Origin: Rhabditophanes sp. KR3021
Lineage: Eukaryota; Nematoda; Chromadorea; Rhabditida; Alloionematidae
NCBI GenBank assembly: GCA_963281155.1
Contig: CAUJLY010000001.1
Location: 8,680,001 to 8,744,000 of the forward strand
Reading direction: 5' to 3'
Length of the DNA stretch: 64,000 nucleotides
Part shown: in pieces, positions 20,318 through 31,139 of the stretch
How positions within the stretch are numbered: the stretch's first letter is position 1
Layout of the letters: each line of letters starts with the position of its first letter
Notes under the pieces: model-generated
The model's input: the letters and a program-made list of their open reading frames with translations, nothing else
The model's database searches: none
Told to the model about the DNA's origin: nothing
Program-made: the position numbers and the translations under genes

Positions 20318-22533
20318 TTATGCACTATTATTGTCGGTTTCTGCAAGATTGGTTGTTTGATCTCTCATTACTGCAGTGTGGTTCAAAAATTCTATACACT
20401 CAATTGTTTTTCCTTCAATTACTTTAGTTTCATTTACTCCAATCTTAACCCCAACTGGATGAATACAAGAAACCAACTGTTGAACGCCATTTGACATGCA
20501 TTTGTTTTCAAATGAATTGGAAATCCATCTTGCTCCAACACTAAAGCCACCTTCACATTTAACTATTTTTTTGTCCAATCTAACTTTTCCTTTTCCAACA
20601 TTTATGCAATTCCATTGATATTTTTCATCTACAAAACTTCCATTTATTGATATTTTCGTTTCGTCAGGTGTTACGCATCCAATATCTATGATCAACAATG
20701 CTCCATGGCCAATATCATCGCACTTTTTGACAGTTGAATTCTGCAACTAAAATGAAAAATCTTCATACTCGTGTAAATGATATAATGCAAACCCATGTTC
20801 CATTAATTGGTATTCTTTGCTTATCAGGTGTCATGCATGCTGTATACTCGTTGTAACCGCACTTCTCGAGATACATATTTTTTATAAGCTAAAATGCACC
20901 AAATATTATTATCCTCCGTATGTAAATTGTATCAAGCAAACCATTTCATCACCAATTTCTATCTTTTTTCCCTCAGATGTCTTGCATCCACTTTTATATA
21001 TCAAAGATTTCTTATCGGTAATAGAGCACTTCCAGACATAATCAAGTTCCATCTAAAATATCACCAAATATTATTACATATTTTCTTATATTAAGAAACC
21101 CATTCTTGACCAGCTTCTTTTCTTTCTTTCTTTTTATTTGTCAAACATGCAACAACTTTGCTATAAAAAGCTCCATCAGATAAAAGGCACTTTTTGATAA
21201 AGCGACTTTTGCCAGACTAAAATGCAAAAATATTGGTACTGGATGCAAATAAATAATATCAAGCTGACCCATTCTCCATTAACTGGTATATGTTCTTGCC
21301 CTGCTGCCAAACACGCACTTGCATTCCTCGTTTCAATTTGCACAGAGCCATTAATTGCAAGAGTGCATTTCTTGAAATCGGTTTTCTCAAACTAAATTTG
21401 GAAATAATTTTAATATTGTGTATAAGTAAAATCGAGCAAACCCATTCTTCATCAACTGCCATTCTTTCTTTGTCGCTTCTCAAGCATTCTATATTTCCAA
21501 TTTGCAAAGTTCCATTGGTTGAAATTGTACATTTCTTGACATAGGAACCGTCGTTCTAAAAATAGAAAGTATTAATATATTCAGTATATAAATAACGCCA
21601 TACGAACCCATTCTCCATCAGCTTCCATTCTTTGTCGATCAGTTGTCAAGCATGCGATTCTTTCAGTTTGCAAAGACCCATTGCTTAAAATAGTACATTT
21701 CTTGACATAGGAACCGTCGTTCTAAAAATAGAAAATATTAATATAGTAAATAATATCAAACTAACCCATTCTACATTAACTGGTATTTTCGTTTGATCAT
21801 CTGACAAGCATGCAGTTTTTTTAATTTGCAAAGAACCATCAGGTAGTTTAGTGCATTTATTGACATAGGAATCGCCTTTCTAAAAATGATAATAAACTTA
21901 ATATTGAAATAATATCAAGCTAACCCATTCTCCATTAGCTGGTATTGTTCTAAGGTCAGATGTCATGCATCCGATTGTTTTGATTATCACATAACCATCC
22001 GTTGAAACATCGCACCTTTTGACATACAATTTATCATCAGTCTAAAATGCAACTATAAACATTTTGTGTAAATTAAAGACATCAAACGAACCCATTCTAC
22101 ATTATTTGGTATTCTCGTTTTATTGGATGTCAAGCATGCAACTTGTTTGATACTCCAAGATCCATCGGTTAACTTCGTGCATTCCTTTACATAAGAATCC
22201 TCAAACTAAAATGTACCGAAATTTTAATATTTTATCCATCTAAATAACATCAAACTAACATATTCTCCATTAGCCAATATTCGCGTTCCATTAGGTGTTA
22301 AACATCCCACATTTACCACGTCCCAGGAACCATCCTCATAAATAGTACATTTTTTGACATATTTAATATCTTTCTCAATCTAAAATGTAACAATTCATTT
22401 GCAATGTGTATATTGATAATATCAAGCTAACCCGCCACTCTTGTCCATTAGCACGAACGATTCCATGGTACAAGCAGCCATAAGCTGATGAAATCAACAG
22501 TAAAATAAAAAAGAAGGTAGTAAGCACAGACAT
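20318..22533 (-). CDS. secreted protein of about 12 tandem MIG-18-like fibronectin type I modules
   Basis: Twelve exons, all phase 0, joined across introns of about 46-54 nt: 22432-22533, 22260-22379, 22092-22205, 21925-22041, 21766-21879, 21608-21721, 21442-21555, 21269-21391, 21100-21216, 20942-21052, 20793-20888, 20318-20746. The total is 556 residues. Exon 1 gives a signal peptide and CLYHGIVRANGQEW. Each middle exon encodes one 32-41 residue unit of the form ...YVKKCT...DGS.....ACLT.........NGEW, and the intron follows the Trp. This is the cysteine and Gly-x-Trp pattern of the nematode 'abnormal cell migration protein 18-like FN type I' domain, an extracellular matrix module. The last exon holds two more units (WISNSFENKCMSNG... 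SCIHPVGVKIGV) and a polar tail. Exon 11 is short by about six residues. Function in matrix or cell migration is inferred from MIG-18. Confidence 0.8.
21442..21763 (-). repeat. recent duplication of one FN1-module exon with flanking intron
   Basis: Exons 21608-21721 and 21442-21555 both start with NDGSYVKKCTI encoded by nearly the same nucleotides. The introns just upstream of both share CTAAAAATAGAAA(G/A)TATTAATAT. The other modules are far more diverged, so this pair arose recently by exon-plus-intron duplication. Confidence 0.75.
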
Positions 22534-23272
22534 GATAGACTTCAAATAAATAAATTTTACTTCATCAGTTGCTCTATTGCTTTTACTCTATGATACATTG
22601 TTAGTTGTCTTTTTTGCAATCGAACTACCTTTACTTAACGATTATCATTGAGGAAAGAAAATGCCAACACATAATGACTCATTTATAAAATGAAATAGTA
22701 AATGAGTATGCAAGGCAAATTAATTACAGAGCACCTGAATTTCGCTTTTGACGATGTCGGTCTCTTAACTGATACCCTTTGGTAATGAAACTTATGATTT
22801 CCTTAAACAAAACAAAAATATGAACAAATAATTTAACTTAAGTCTAAGTAATTTGACATCAAAAACTATATCATCATTTATTTTTCCTAAAGAGGAATAC
22901 ATCTTATAATCCACTAATTAATCATTTAAAATAAATATTTTACAGTGCAAACTTATTCGACCCGATGTATTCTTCACAACTAAATTGCTAACAACTTTTT
23001 TTATAATATTTAAATCCCAAAAATGAACAATTCTATTAGTAGATTATTATATATCTTCCATAAATGGCGGAATTTTATCGAAAGTCAAAACATTTTATAT
23101 GTATTAATATCTTAAACAATTATGATTTTCTAACATAGATATTTTTCAATTTCTTGCTTCTGTTAATGAGATTGTTGGATAGAACACGTGGTCATTACGA
23201 CAACATATTATTATATGCATATTTTATTGTATTTATATGTTATGTATCTAATAAAAGTGAGCTATCTTATTT
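22534..23272. other. intergenic DNA
   Basis: AT-rich, no coding frame of note. The part near 22534-22600 would hold the promoter of the FN1-module gene, but no clear motif was found. Confidence 0.4.
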
Positions 23273-23860
23273 CTATTTCCCACCCTTAATGATATTAAAA
23301 GCATGAGTATAATAAAAATCCATATCAATTATTGAATTGAAATGTGTACTTAATGATCCTGTAAAATAACCATTATCTTCTTTCCCATAAGAATTTTTGA
23401 TTATGCTAAGCTTAAATGAATTTACGCACTTGTAACAATCGCAGACACTTTCCTCAATGCTCAGGATGAGTTTTTGCAATAAATATGTATACACGAAGCA
23501 TTTTGGGAAATTTAAATTGTTTTAACTTTAGGCAACTCAAATGTAAGATATCAAGTTTGGTAAAAGGCATAAAATATTCTTCATCATAATTATTGGAATT
23601 ATGTTCACTTTCGTGAGTTATTTCTAATTGTTTTAGTGCAGGATAGGATTTTGGAAGGTGATGTCCAATGTTGTTTAATTCATAAGTAATATTTCTCAAT
23701 ATCAAGTTGTTATATTGGATGAAAAACTGCAAATTATTCTTTCCATAATCTCAGTAGAATTGTAGTTATAACCTCCAGATTCGACTATTGCAAGAACCTT
23801 TAAATTATTCAAATAAGATGATTGAGTTGTAAAACAGTTGCATGTATATTTAATAAGATA
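23273..23860 (-). pseudogene. leucine-rich-repeat-like pseudogene
   Basis: Three minus-strand frames carry successive pieces of one protein. The first (to about 23760) reads LNNLKVLAIVESGGYNYNSTEIMER. The second (23454-23732) reads FIQYNNLILRNI, then YPALKQLEITHESE and FTKLDILHLSCLKLKQF. The third (23273-23494) reads KLILSIEESVCDCYKCVNSF and a tail ending KGGK. The spacing LxxLxxLxI/LxHLxCLxLxxF is leucine-rich-repeat-like, as in F-box/LRR proteins of nematodes. At least two frameshifts are needed (near 23735 and near 23490), so it is not functional as read. No start codon with a domain upstream was found. Confidence 0.5.
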
Positions 23861-24111
23861 ATGATAATGCGCATATAGAATATGTTAATACATAAATATA
23901 CACATGACGTGGAAAGTAAGCGTGGTACCTATCCAACATAAACTATAAAAAATAATTAGTATTATTATTAATTTTGATAATATTAACGATAATATTAGTT
24001 TAATTACATTTAACCAGCCATGATTCAGTCAAAATAATAATTGACAATAGAACAAATAAAATTTCTTCAAGTATTATGCAATTATGATTAATTATTTTAA
24101 ACATTTATTAC

Positions 24112-24119
24112 TATAAAAG
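24112..24119 (+). promoter_or_regulatory. TATA box of the cathepsin L-like gene
   Basis: TATAAAAG lies 44 nt before the ATG at 24156, leaving room for a short leader. A TGATAA motif on the other strand (24139-24144) lies in the leader itself and may be chance. Confidence 0.45.
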
Positions 24120-24155
24120 TGAATAAAATTAATTCAGTTTATCATACAATTAATT

Positions 24156-25154
24156 ATGCCAATTATTTCAAAAGTATTATTTTTAACTACATTAGTAGTT
24201 GCTGCTATTCATGCTCAACTTACCTTGGATGAAGAATGGCAGAAATATAAGTTTGAATTTAATAAGGACTATTCAAATTCAGTTATGGGAGAAGATAGTC
24301 GCAAAATGAATTTTAAAAATACCTTACAGATAATAAATGCTCATAACGAACAATTCAATAAAGGATTAGTTGCATTTGAACAAGGTCTTAATGAATTTTC
24401 TGATTGGTCAGAAGATGAGTTTAGCAAATTAAACAGTCTTAAAGTAGACTTAACCTTAAACTCTTCTTCTGACGAATGGTCAGCGCCACAGGGTAATGAA
24501 TATCCTCAAAATTTAGATTGGAGAACAAGGGGATATGTTACACCTGTCAAAAATCAAGGACATTGTGGGTCATGTTATATCTTTGGAGCTATAGGTGCTG
24601 TCGAAGGCATGCTTAAAAAAGCTTCTAAGCAATTAGTTTCATTATCAGAACAAAATATTCTTGATTGCAATAGACCATTTACATGTGATGGTGGAAATCA
24701 AATTGATGTTTATGAATTTATAATCAAGGAAGGAGGTGTGGATACTGAAAAAAGTTATCCTTACATTGGTAGAAAATCATCAAAATGCCATTTTAACGCT
24801 AAAACAATTGGAGCCAAAGTAAGTGGCTATGAAAAGATTAAGAGAGGTGATGAAGATGCATTAAAGGCTGCCATTGCAACACAAGGACCTATTTCAATTT
24901 CAATACAAGCTAACCATAAATCCTTAATGAATTACAAGAATGGAATTTGGACAGAACCAACATGTAACAAGGAAAAACTCGATCACGCTGTTTTGGCTGT
25001 TGGATATGGAACTGATCCAAAGACCAAACAAGACTATTACTGGGTCAAAAATAGTTGGGGCACTAAGTGGGGCATGTCAGGTTACTTTAAGATGGCTAGA
25101 AACAATGGCGACAAATGTGGCCAAGCTTCTGATGCAACTTTTCCAAAACCTTAA
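24156..25154 (+). CDS. secreted cathepsin L-like cysteine protease (papain family C1A)
   Basis: An intronless 332-residue preproenzyme. The signal peptide is about 20 residues (ending AIHA). The I29-type propeptide spans about residues 27-90 (EEWQKYKFEFNKDYS..., with a degenerate ERFNIN helix and NEFSDWSEDEF). The mature domain starts near residue 119 (NLDWRTRGYVTPVKNQG). The oxyanion Gln134, catalytic Cys140 (CGSCYIF), His277 (LDHAVLAVGYG) and Asn299 (VKNSWGTKWG) are all present, as are the disulphide cysteines. The residue after the catalytic Cys is Tyr instead of the near-universal Trp. The enzyme should be active in gut lumen or lysosomes. The lack of introns and a TATA box close to the start could mean a retrocopy or simply the intron-poor style of this genome. 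A second, membrane-anchored relative lies 1.4 kb downstream. Confidence 0.93.
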   Translation: MPIISKVLFLTTLVVAAIHAQLTLDEEWQKYKFEFNKDYSNSVMGEDSRKMNFKNTLQIINAHNEQFNKGLVAFEQGLNEFSDWSEDEFSKLNSLKVDLTLNSSSDEWSAPQGNEYPQNLDWRTRGYVTPVKNQGHCGSCYIFGAIGAVEGMLKKASKQLVSLSEQNILDCNRPFTCDGGNQIDVYEFIIKEGGVDTEKSYPYIGRKSSKCHFNAKTIGAKVSGYEKIKRGDEDALKAAIATQGPISISIQANHKSLMNYKNGIWTEPTCNKEKLDHAVLAVGYGTDPKTKQDYYWVKNSWGTKWGMSGYFKMARNNGDKCGQASDATFPKP

Positions 25155-26521
25155 TTTATAACATACTTATTTAATCATTTTCATACATCTATCTTTATTT
25201 AAAATATATTAGTTAACCACAATAAATAATTATATCTAAACTTCATTTATTTTAGCCCGTTCTAATAGAGATACGATAACAGACCTTGTTTTGTAAAATG
25301 TTAATTGTTTTTATTTAAGAACACTTTTAATCAAATTATATTAATGCTCAAGTAAAGTTAAAAGTAAGCAATTGTCCTGAATAAATATTTCAGTATAATT
25401 AAATATCTCTGATTTTCAGGTATGTTTCTTTTAATTAAATGTGTATTTATTATATGTGACCATTCAAATAATTATTACTTGTCATATGGCCGAAAATGTA
25501 AGACATGTTTAAGCATGGTCATAATTAGCTAAAAACAATAAGTGAAATTAAGTGCCTGAGAACATATTGTAAAACAACAAAGTGAATAGAATAATGAGAT
25601 TATTTGTGACATCTTCTAAATGTAATTAATTTATGAATCTATATTAGAGACCTTTTCAAATCTCATTCCAAAATTTGGTAACAGTATTCATTTTGAATCC
25701 TGAACGCTTACTAACCTCAAACTGGGTTTTTTAAACCGTCTTAGCATACTTGATGTAGTCTTTTATATACTAATAAATGATAATTGGAAGTAGATCAACG
25801 CATTCTATAAGATAGACATGCTTGTACACATATTAATGCAAATCATCCCAAAGTTTTACTTTGAAATAGTCGCTGTCACTATTATATTGCGCTTTTGTCA
25901 AATAAAGCTCATTCTAGAATTATTCACTAAACATTATTACTAGAAACAAGATCCTGTGACTTTCTAAATTTCGGTAAATATTTGAGATTATTATTTTTTG
26001 ATATTTTTATCAACATAAATTCAAGAATATCATTAATCAAGCAAATGGTAATTATGGTATAATTATGTGATTTCAAAACTAATAAACCATCTAATTACTT
26101 TTTAAATCCTTCCTTTCGTACAAGAACTATAAAGTTTATTTACGCACCAAACCCAAACCATTAGCTAATCAAATATCGTAAAAAATGAGAACATAAAAAT
26201 ATACAAATATCCTTCAACAACCAAAGTTGACCTACATTAAAAAGGCAGAAATCAAAATCCTTCCTCCAAGACCAAAAGCCATCTCCATGCCACCGATCTA
26301 TCAATTTCATTTGATTAAACATATATTTCTTTAGACTATTATCACCCGATAAAATCAAAAAAGCATTAAATACTCTCAATTTTGATATCATTGACAGTCG
26401 TCAAATAGATAACAATCATCATGCTGACATTTGAATTTATCAAGCCAAAACATTAAACTAATACCTGAGATTGCTTTATTTAAACAAAATCAATTGCTGA
26501 AAATTTTATTTGTTCCACAAG
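25155..26521. other. AT-rich intergenic DNA
   Basis: No coding frame that I can support. A 76-codon minus-strand frame at 26161-26391 has a mixed, unconvincing composition and no recognisable motif. Confidence 0.4.
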
Positions 26522-28618
26522 ATGACAGGACATACTGATTTTTCAGGGAAAGATCATATTTCTACCTTTAATGCTATTTATGTGCCAGTTGTTGATGAAG
26601 GAGAACTTTTGCCACACACTAAAACTACTTTTAGAAAGAGATTGACTCAGTATGCTGTTGGATTGTCTGTTACTATGCTTGTTGTCATGGCTATTTATAG
26701 AGTTAATCACATGAAGGTATGGACTCACAAGACGATTGAGGAGGTCATCAAGCAGAAGGCTATTCATTTTACTGATGGTTCTTATGACGGCAAGAAATTT
26801 TATTATACTCAAGAGGAATGGCATATGCTGGAGGATGAATTCAAATTTTATAAGCTTAAATTCAATAAAGCTTACTCTGATGTCACTACCAATGATCTTA
26901 GATTTCATAACTTTGTAAGAAATTATGAAAATATGCTGTTCGCAGGTATTTTATAACAAAGCGATAAATGCTTAAAACCAAAATTTTATTTAATACTCTA
27001 AAACATATTCATAGGTGTACAGTAGGAAAAATCATTCCTAATTAGTTCGGTGACTTCTCTATTTTGTTAGGATCCATGAAGCTCACAAATAGAAGGGGTG
27101 GTTTTGTGGAGTCGGAATTAGTGATATGATCACGGAAAGCATCAATCAAGACGGCTTATACATTCTCGGCGATATCTTTTTAATAATACTTGACTTTTCT
27201 CTTGCTAAAACAGTAGCTCTATCTTTTACTGAAATTGTAGACATATCGATGATGGCTCATTATACTATTAAAGTTGACGCTTTCCCCAATACAAGCAATA
27301 CCATCCCCTTTCTTTGTTGAGTCCCCATCAGATCCAACAACAAAGGATTAAGGATCAGACAAACGTGTCGCACTCTTTTTCCTTTCCAGTCCCAGTCAAT
27401 TCTTCTAGTTGTTTTTTAATATGAGCAGCATTGTTGTGGATATTGAGCTTTTTTGAATCACCGACTGACTTCTTACAAACTCTGTTTTTTATATGTTTAA
27501 CACAATCTAAATAATATCACACGCCGGCCATTGTAATTTAGAATCAGTTCTCGTAGTCGTTTATTGCCAAAGTTGATTCATCTTGTTCTTTTATCATTGG
27601 CAAAACACCATCAGCTAAAAGTTCTTTGATCATTCCAATATTTTTATCCAGTCGCGATGAAAGAGATTTAGTTGGAAGCAAGTTTGATTTTTCTCTTTAC
27701 GCCAACATGCAAATTTAAAAAATAGAAAGTTTTAAAGTATTGTATAAAGCATTTATTAACATTAATATCTTGATTGCAGAAATTAAGGACGACAATCACA
27801 ATGTAGATTTCGAACCTAACGAGTGGTCAGATTGGACAGATGAGGAGTTGAAGACAAAAATTATGAGTAAGAACGAAGAGCTTGAATTCAAGGAAGAGAT
27901 GGCTTCAATGAGAAAAGAAACAGAAGAAAGTCATTCTTATGAAAGTTCAGATGAAGTTGTTGAGACTGCTCCTTTGCCTGAAATGGATTGGCGTAAGAAA
28001 AATGTTGTTGGTGTTGTTAAGGATCAGGGAAATTGCGGTTCATGCGGTTATTTTGCGGCGGTCGCAGTCGTCGAAAGTATGAATGCAATTGCAGGGAACA
28101 TGTTGGCCAGATTAAGTGAACAAGAATTAATTGATTGCGATACGACTAATAATGGGTGTGGGGGAAGTAGCAGGCCTTCTCTTTTCACTTACATGAAAGA
28201 CCATGGAGTCGTCTACGAAAACTCTTACAAATACAAAGCCAGACGAGACCAATGCAGAAAAGTAAATGGGACAAGAGTTTATGTTGACCAGAAAACATAC
28301 ATTGGAATAAATGAAAATCAAATGAAAAGATATCTTGCCGAAACGGGTCCCTTCTCGATTGGTGTCTCCGTCATCAGAGAACTTTATTCGTACAGGTCTG
28401 GCGTCTTCGACCCCCAATTCAATGATTGCGAAGAAAAGTCATTAGGAATGCATGCAATGATGGTCGTTGGATATGGAGTTGACAATGGGGAAGATTATTG
28501 GTTATTGAAAAATTCATGGGGAAGTTTCGGTATTGACAATGGGTATGTTAAATGGAAGAGGGGAGTCAATGCTTGCGGAATCGCTAAGCAAGCATGGGGT
28601 GTTACTGTCAAGAAGTGA
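26522..28618 (+). CDS. type II membrane-anchored cathepsin-like cysteine protease
   Basis: Exon 1 (26522-26945) and exon 2 (27780-28618) flank an 834-nt intron and give 420 residues. Residues about 45-65 are a hydrophobic helix after a cytosolic stretch of basic residues (FRKRLTQYAVGLSVTMLVVM), so the protein is anchored with its protease domain outside or in the lumen. The propeptide helix (LEDEFKFYKLKFNKAYSD) and NEWSDWTDEEL follow, then the mature start near PEMDWRKKNVVGVVKDQG. Catalytic Cys (CGSCGYFAAV), His (MHAMMVVGYG) and Asn (LLKNSWGS) are present, so activity is possible. The residue after Cys is Gly rather than Trp. The TGA at 28616-28618 closes the frame. The TTG at 26510 is not needed as a start because an ATG lies at 26522. 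The long intron contains unrelated minus-strand coding remnants. Confidence 0.85.
27060..27690 (-). pseudogene. decayed minus-strand gene remnant inside a cathepsin intron
   Basis: Read on the minus strand, pieces in different frames look protein-like: LPTKSLSSRLDKNIGMIKEL (about 27690-27560), then KKSVGDSKKLNIHNNAAHIK and a lysine-rich stretch (about 27470-27370), then FVVGSDGDSTKKGDGIACIG (about 27345-27280), and DAFRDHITNSDSTKPPLLFV near 27090-27150. Stops and frame changes separate them. I do not recognise the family. Insertion of this segment would explain why this intron is about 20 times longer than most others in the window. Confidence 0.4.
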
Positions 28619-28710
28619 ACAATCAGCGATATTTAAAAGGTTAATAAATGCTATTAAATATATTGCTTTAATAAATATGTTATTCATCATCTATTGTTTG
28701 CCAGCTCTTT

Positions 28711-29818
28711 TCACTCTTTCGATATAGTTTTGCCTACCTTTTGGGATTGGTGACCATGGATGTGACCTGTGTAACCATTGACTACTCTCACTGAGCCATT
28801 TAGCGACCCTTCGTAGTGAATGCCATCTCTGTTATCGAGAGACTTCTTGCGGATATGTTTTGTGTTCCTTAGAGCTTCTGATTCAGACCACCATCCAGCC
28901 TCAGCGCCATTGAATAAATCAGATTTCGCGGTTGACTTTCTCGTAATAATAGCGGCTTTCGTTTCAACATATGGAATTGGCTTTTTATCCCAAATACCTG
29001 ATGCAGTCAGCTTTGTTCTTTCTTCCTTTATCCTTTCTCTGCCAACAGTATGTGGTCTAGACGGAGCAATTGAGTTGGAGCGTTGTTTGTTGTGGAAGTG
29101 TGATTTATTGCTCGTAATGGAAGGTGGTGTTGGCAGCTGACTGCTATAATCATCAAAGTTAATGATGTTTTTGTTGCTTTTTGTGGTTGGTGGCCTGGAG
29201 TTAAAAGACTTTTCTGTTGATGCTATGGAATGTGCTGATTTTAATGTTGAAAGTCTGGAGTTGTCTAATTTGCCTGTTGCGATTCTTGATTTTGATGTAG
29301 ATACTCTGGAATCGACAAATTTGGCCCTAGTATTAACAGATCTGTCTTTTTCATCTCTAGAATTGTCTGCCGTACTTTTCCTAGAATGCTCAGCAGTATC
29401 TTTTCTAGAATGATGCATCTCATTAATTAAACCATGTTCGAACTTCAGTTTATACTGACTATACATCCCATGCACACTATTCCGCCTCGTTCCAATCGTA
29501 GACCTATCCATGTCCCTCTCCAACTCCTCAACCCCAATAACTGATTCATATTTATGTAAATTAATCTGCTGCCCTTGTTCCTCACTACCAACCACTTTAG
29601 GATGATATCCCATTGGCTTTCCATCAGCAAATCCTTTCCTATTCAAACCACCGCCAATATGAAATTTAGCACCCTATTTGAATAAATAAGTTATAATATT
29701 ATAATAATCACTCACTTACGGGAATATGGCCAGTAAAGCCTGTAAATAATAAATTGAATTAATGTGCCGCAATTATTTACTTACCTGCAATTGGAGACGA
29801 TTCTCTGTAATAAGCCAT
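28711..29818 (-). CDS. CIMIP2/FAM166-like ciliary microtubule inner protein
   Basis: Three exons (29785-29818, 29720-29739, 28711-29673; 338 residues), including a 20-nt microexon, joined by 45-46 nt introns. The spliced N-terminus reads SPIAGFTGHIPGAKFHIGGG, matching the GYTGxIPG...G pattern of the DUF2475 family (FAM166A-C, now CIMIP2), which line the inside of ciliary doublet microtubules. A second copy of the motif, NGYTGHIHGHQ, lies 20 residues before the stop. The middle is disordered and Ser/Lys-rich (SRKSTADNSRDEKDRS, TSKSRIATGKLDNSR). In a nematode the site of action would be sensory cilia. Without the two small upstream exons only the C-terminal 321 residues would be predicted and the diagnostic motif would be lost. 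The family call rests on the short motifs only. Confidence 0.65.
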
Positions 29819-30133
29819 TACACGGATCAACTAAACTTAAAACAAATTCTATTTTGTAACAAATTTGAAACAAAATTTAGAATAAACCTCTTGAAATGCA
29901 AACAAAAAGTATCACCATGTCAACTGGATAGTATAAAAATACTTTATTTATATATCCTATCAAAGAAAGACAAAAAATAAATTGTTCTTAAAACATTATA
30001 TCAAACATGTATTTAAAGAGGAGAGAAAGACTACCGCATCGTTGTAACATATAAATAATAAAATAACTTTTTTGAAACTATAATATAGATTTGATCCCGT
30101 TTCATTGTGTACTAGTTTAAACAATAAATACAC

Positions 30134-31075
30134 TTATTTGCCATCTGCGGCAGTCATTCGGTGGTGGAAATTGAGGTCCTTTTTGGGTAGAAAGCCTGCT
30201 TCAGCTTCTGCAAGCACTTCTTCGATCACATCCTCAGCATCGATTCGCGTCCTTTGGACCCGAATATTTGAGGAATTGTTGTTTGAGGAAAGCAATCTGT
30301 CTTCAGACAGCCTCCTACTGGATGGAATGTTGATTGAACTTCTGTTTGACTCACCCGCCGACACCTCACTCTCCACACAATCTCCAATCAGGTAAATTGA
30401 AGAAGTGGACGGTTGAATGCTGACCTCATCTCCTTCCACCTTACAACTACCCGAAAAGTCCAGCGAATTCCTCTGACTGTCCGAAGTCACATTTATGGGT
30501 GCTTTTCTGTCTGCTGGATTAATTTCACTGTTAGTAAGGATTGCATTTGTGGAATGCTGAGGTGATGGGACTTTGAAGATTGGGTCGGCTGAGTGGTGAG
30601 TCATAGTCACTTTTACGTAAATGCGGGAATTGTCTTGACGATGGTCGCCTCCATACCCATCTAAGAGATATGATTTGAGAAGGCCTTCCGAACCGGACCC
30701 AGCGAATTCAGACAAATTTATGTCGACGAAGCCTAGCTTACGAGCGTTCTTTCCTCCCTTAGTTTCCTGTAAATATAAATAAATGAAACTTGATTGATGA
30801 CTTACTCTTTGAACAGAAACTTTCATAATACATTTATCCAAGATGCCCGTGGCTGGATCAGTCGAAATCTTTAAAGGAAACTCAAAAGATTTGGCCCACT
30901 CCACTTTGTGATTCATGACCTCTTTATGTTCTGTCTCTTCCCTAATCTTTCCATTTTCATTTAACTTAAGCCTTGCAAAAAGTGATCCCGACAACAAAGA
31001 AGTATCCGCTAACTCCTGCACCTGAATAGTAGCTGTAAATTTCAAAATCATCAGCTTGCGCTTGATGAAGACCAT
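30134..31075 (-). CDS. EEIG1/FAM102-like protein with N-terminal C2 domain
   Basis: Homologue of EEIG1 (FAM102A). The family carries an NT-C2 domain thought to link membranes with organelle or actin positioning. The ATG at 31075 gives MVFIKRKLMILKFTATIQVQ. Typical features follow: FARLKLNENG, NHKVEWAKSFEFPLKI, DPATGILDKCIMKVSVQR, KLGFVDINLSEFAGSGSEG, YLLDGYGGDHRQDNSRIYV. The conserved C-terminal motif RVQRTRIDAEDVIEEVLAE is also present. A 39-nt GT-AG intron (30767-30805) contains no stop and keeps the frame. Unspliced, it would add 13 residues (VSHQSSFIYLYLQ) exactly where the family has none. Spliced length is 300 residues. An open frame continues upstream of the ATG but starts with a TTG. 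Confidence 0.88.
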   Translation of the reverse strand: MVFIKRKLMILKFTATIQVQELADTSLLSGSLFARLKLNENGKIREETEHKEVMNHKVEWAKSFEFPLKISTDPATGILDKCIMKVSVQRVSHQSSFIYLYLQETKGGKNARKLGFVDINLSEFAGSGSEGLLKSYLLDGYGGDHRQDNSRIYVKVTMTHHSADPIFKVPSPQHSTNAILTNSEINPADRKAPINVTSDSQRNSLDFSGSCKVEGDEVSIQPSTSSIYLIGDCVESEVSAGESNRSSINIPSSRRLSEDRLLSSNNNSSNIRVQRTRIDAEDVIEEVLAEAEAGFLPKKDLNFHHRMTAADGK

Positions 31076-31139
31076 CCCGAGGCAGGATCTAAGTAAGGGA
31101 GGAAGTGCCGTTTTGAAGTAATTCAATTTAAACAAACTA

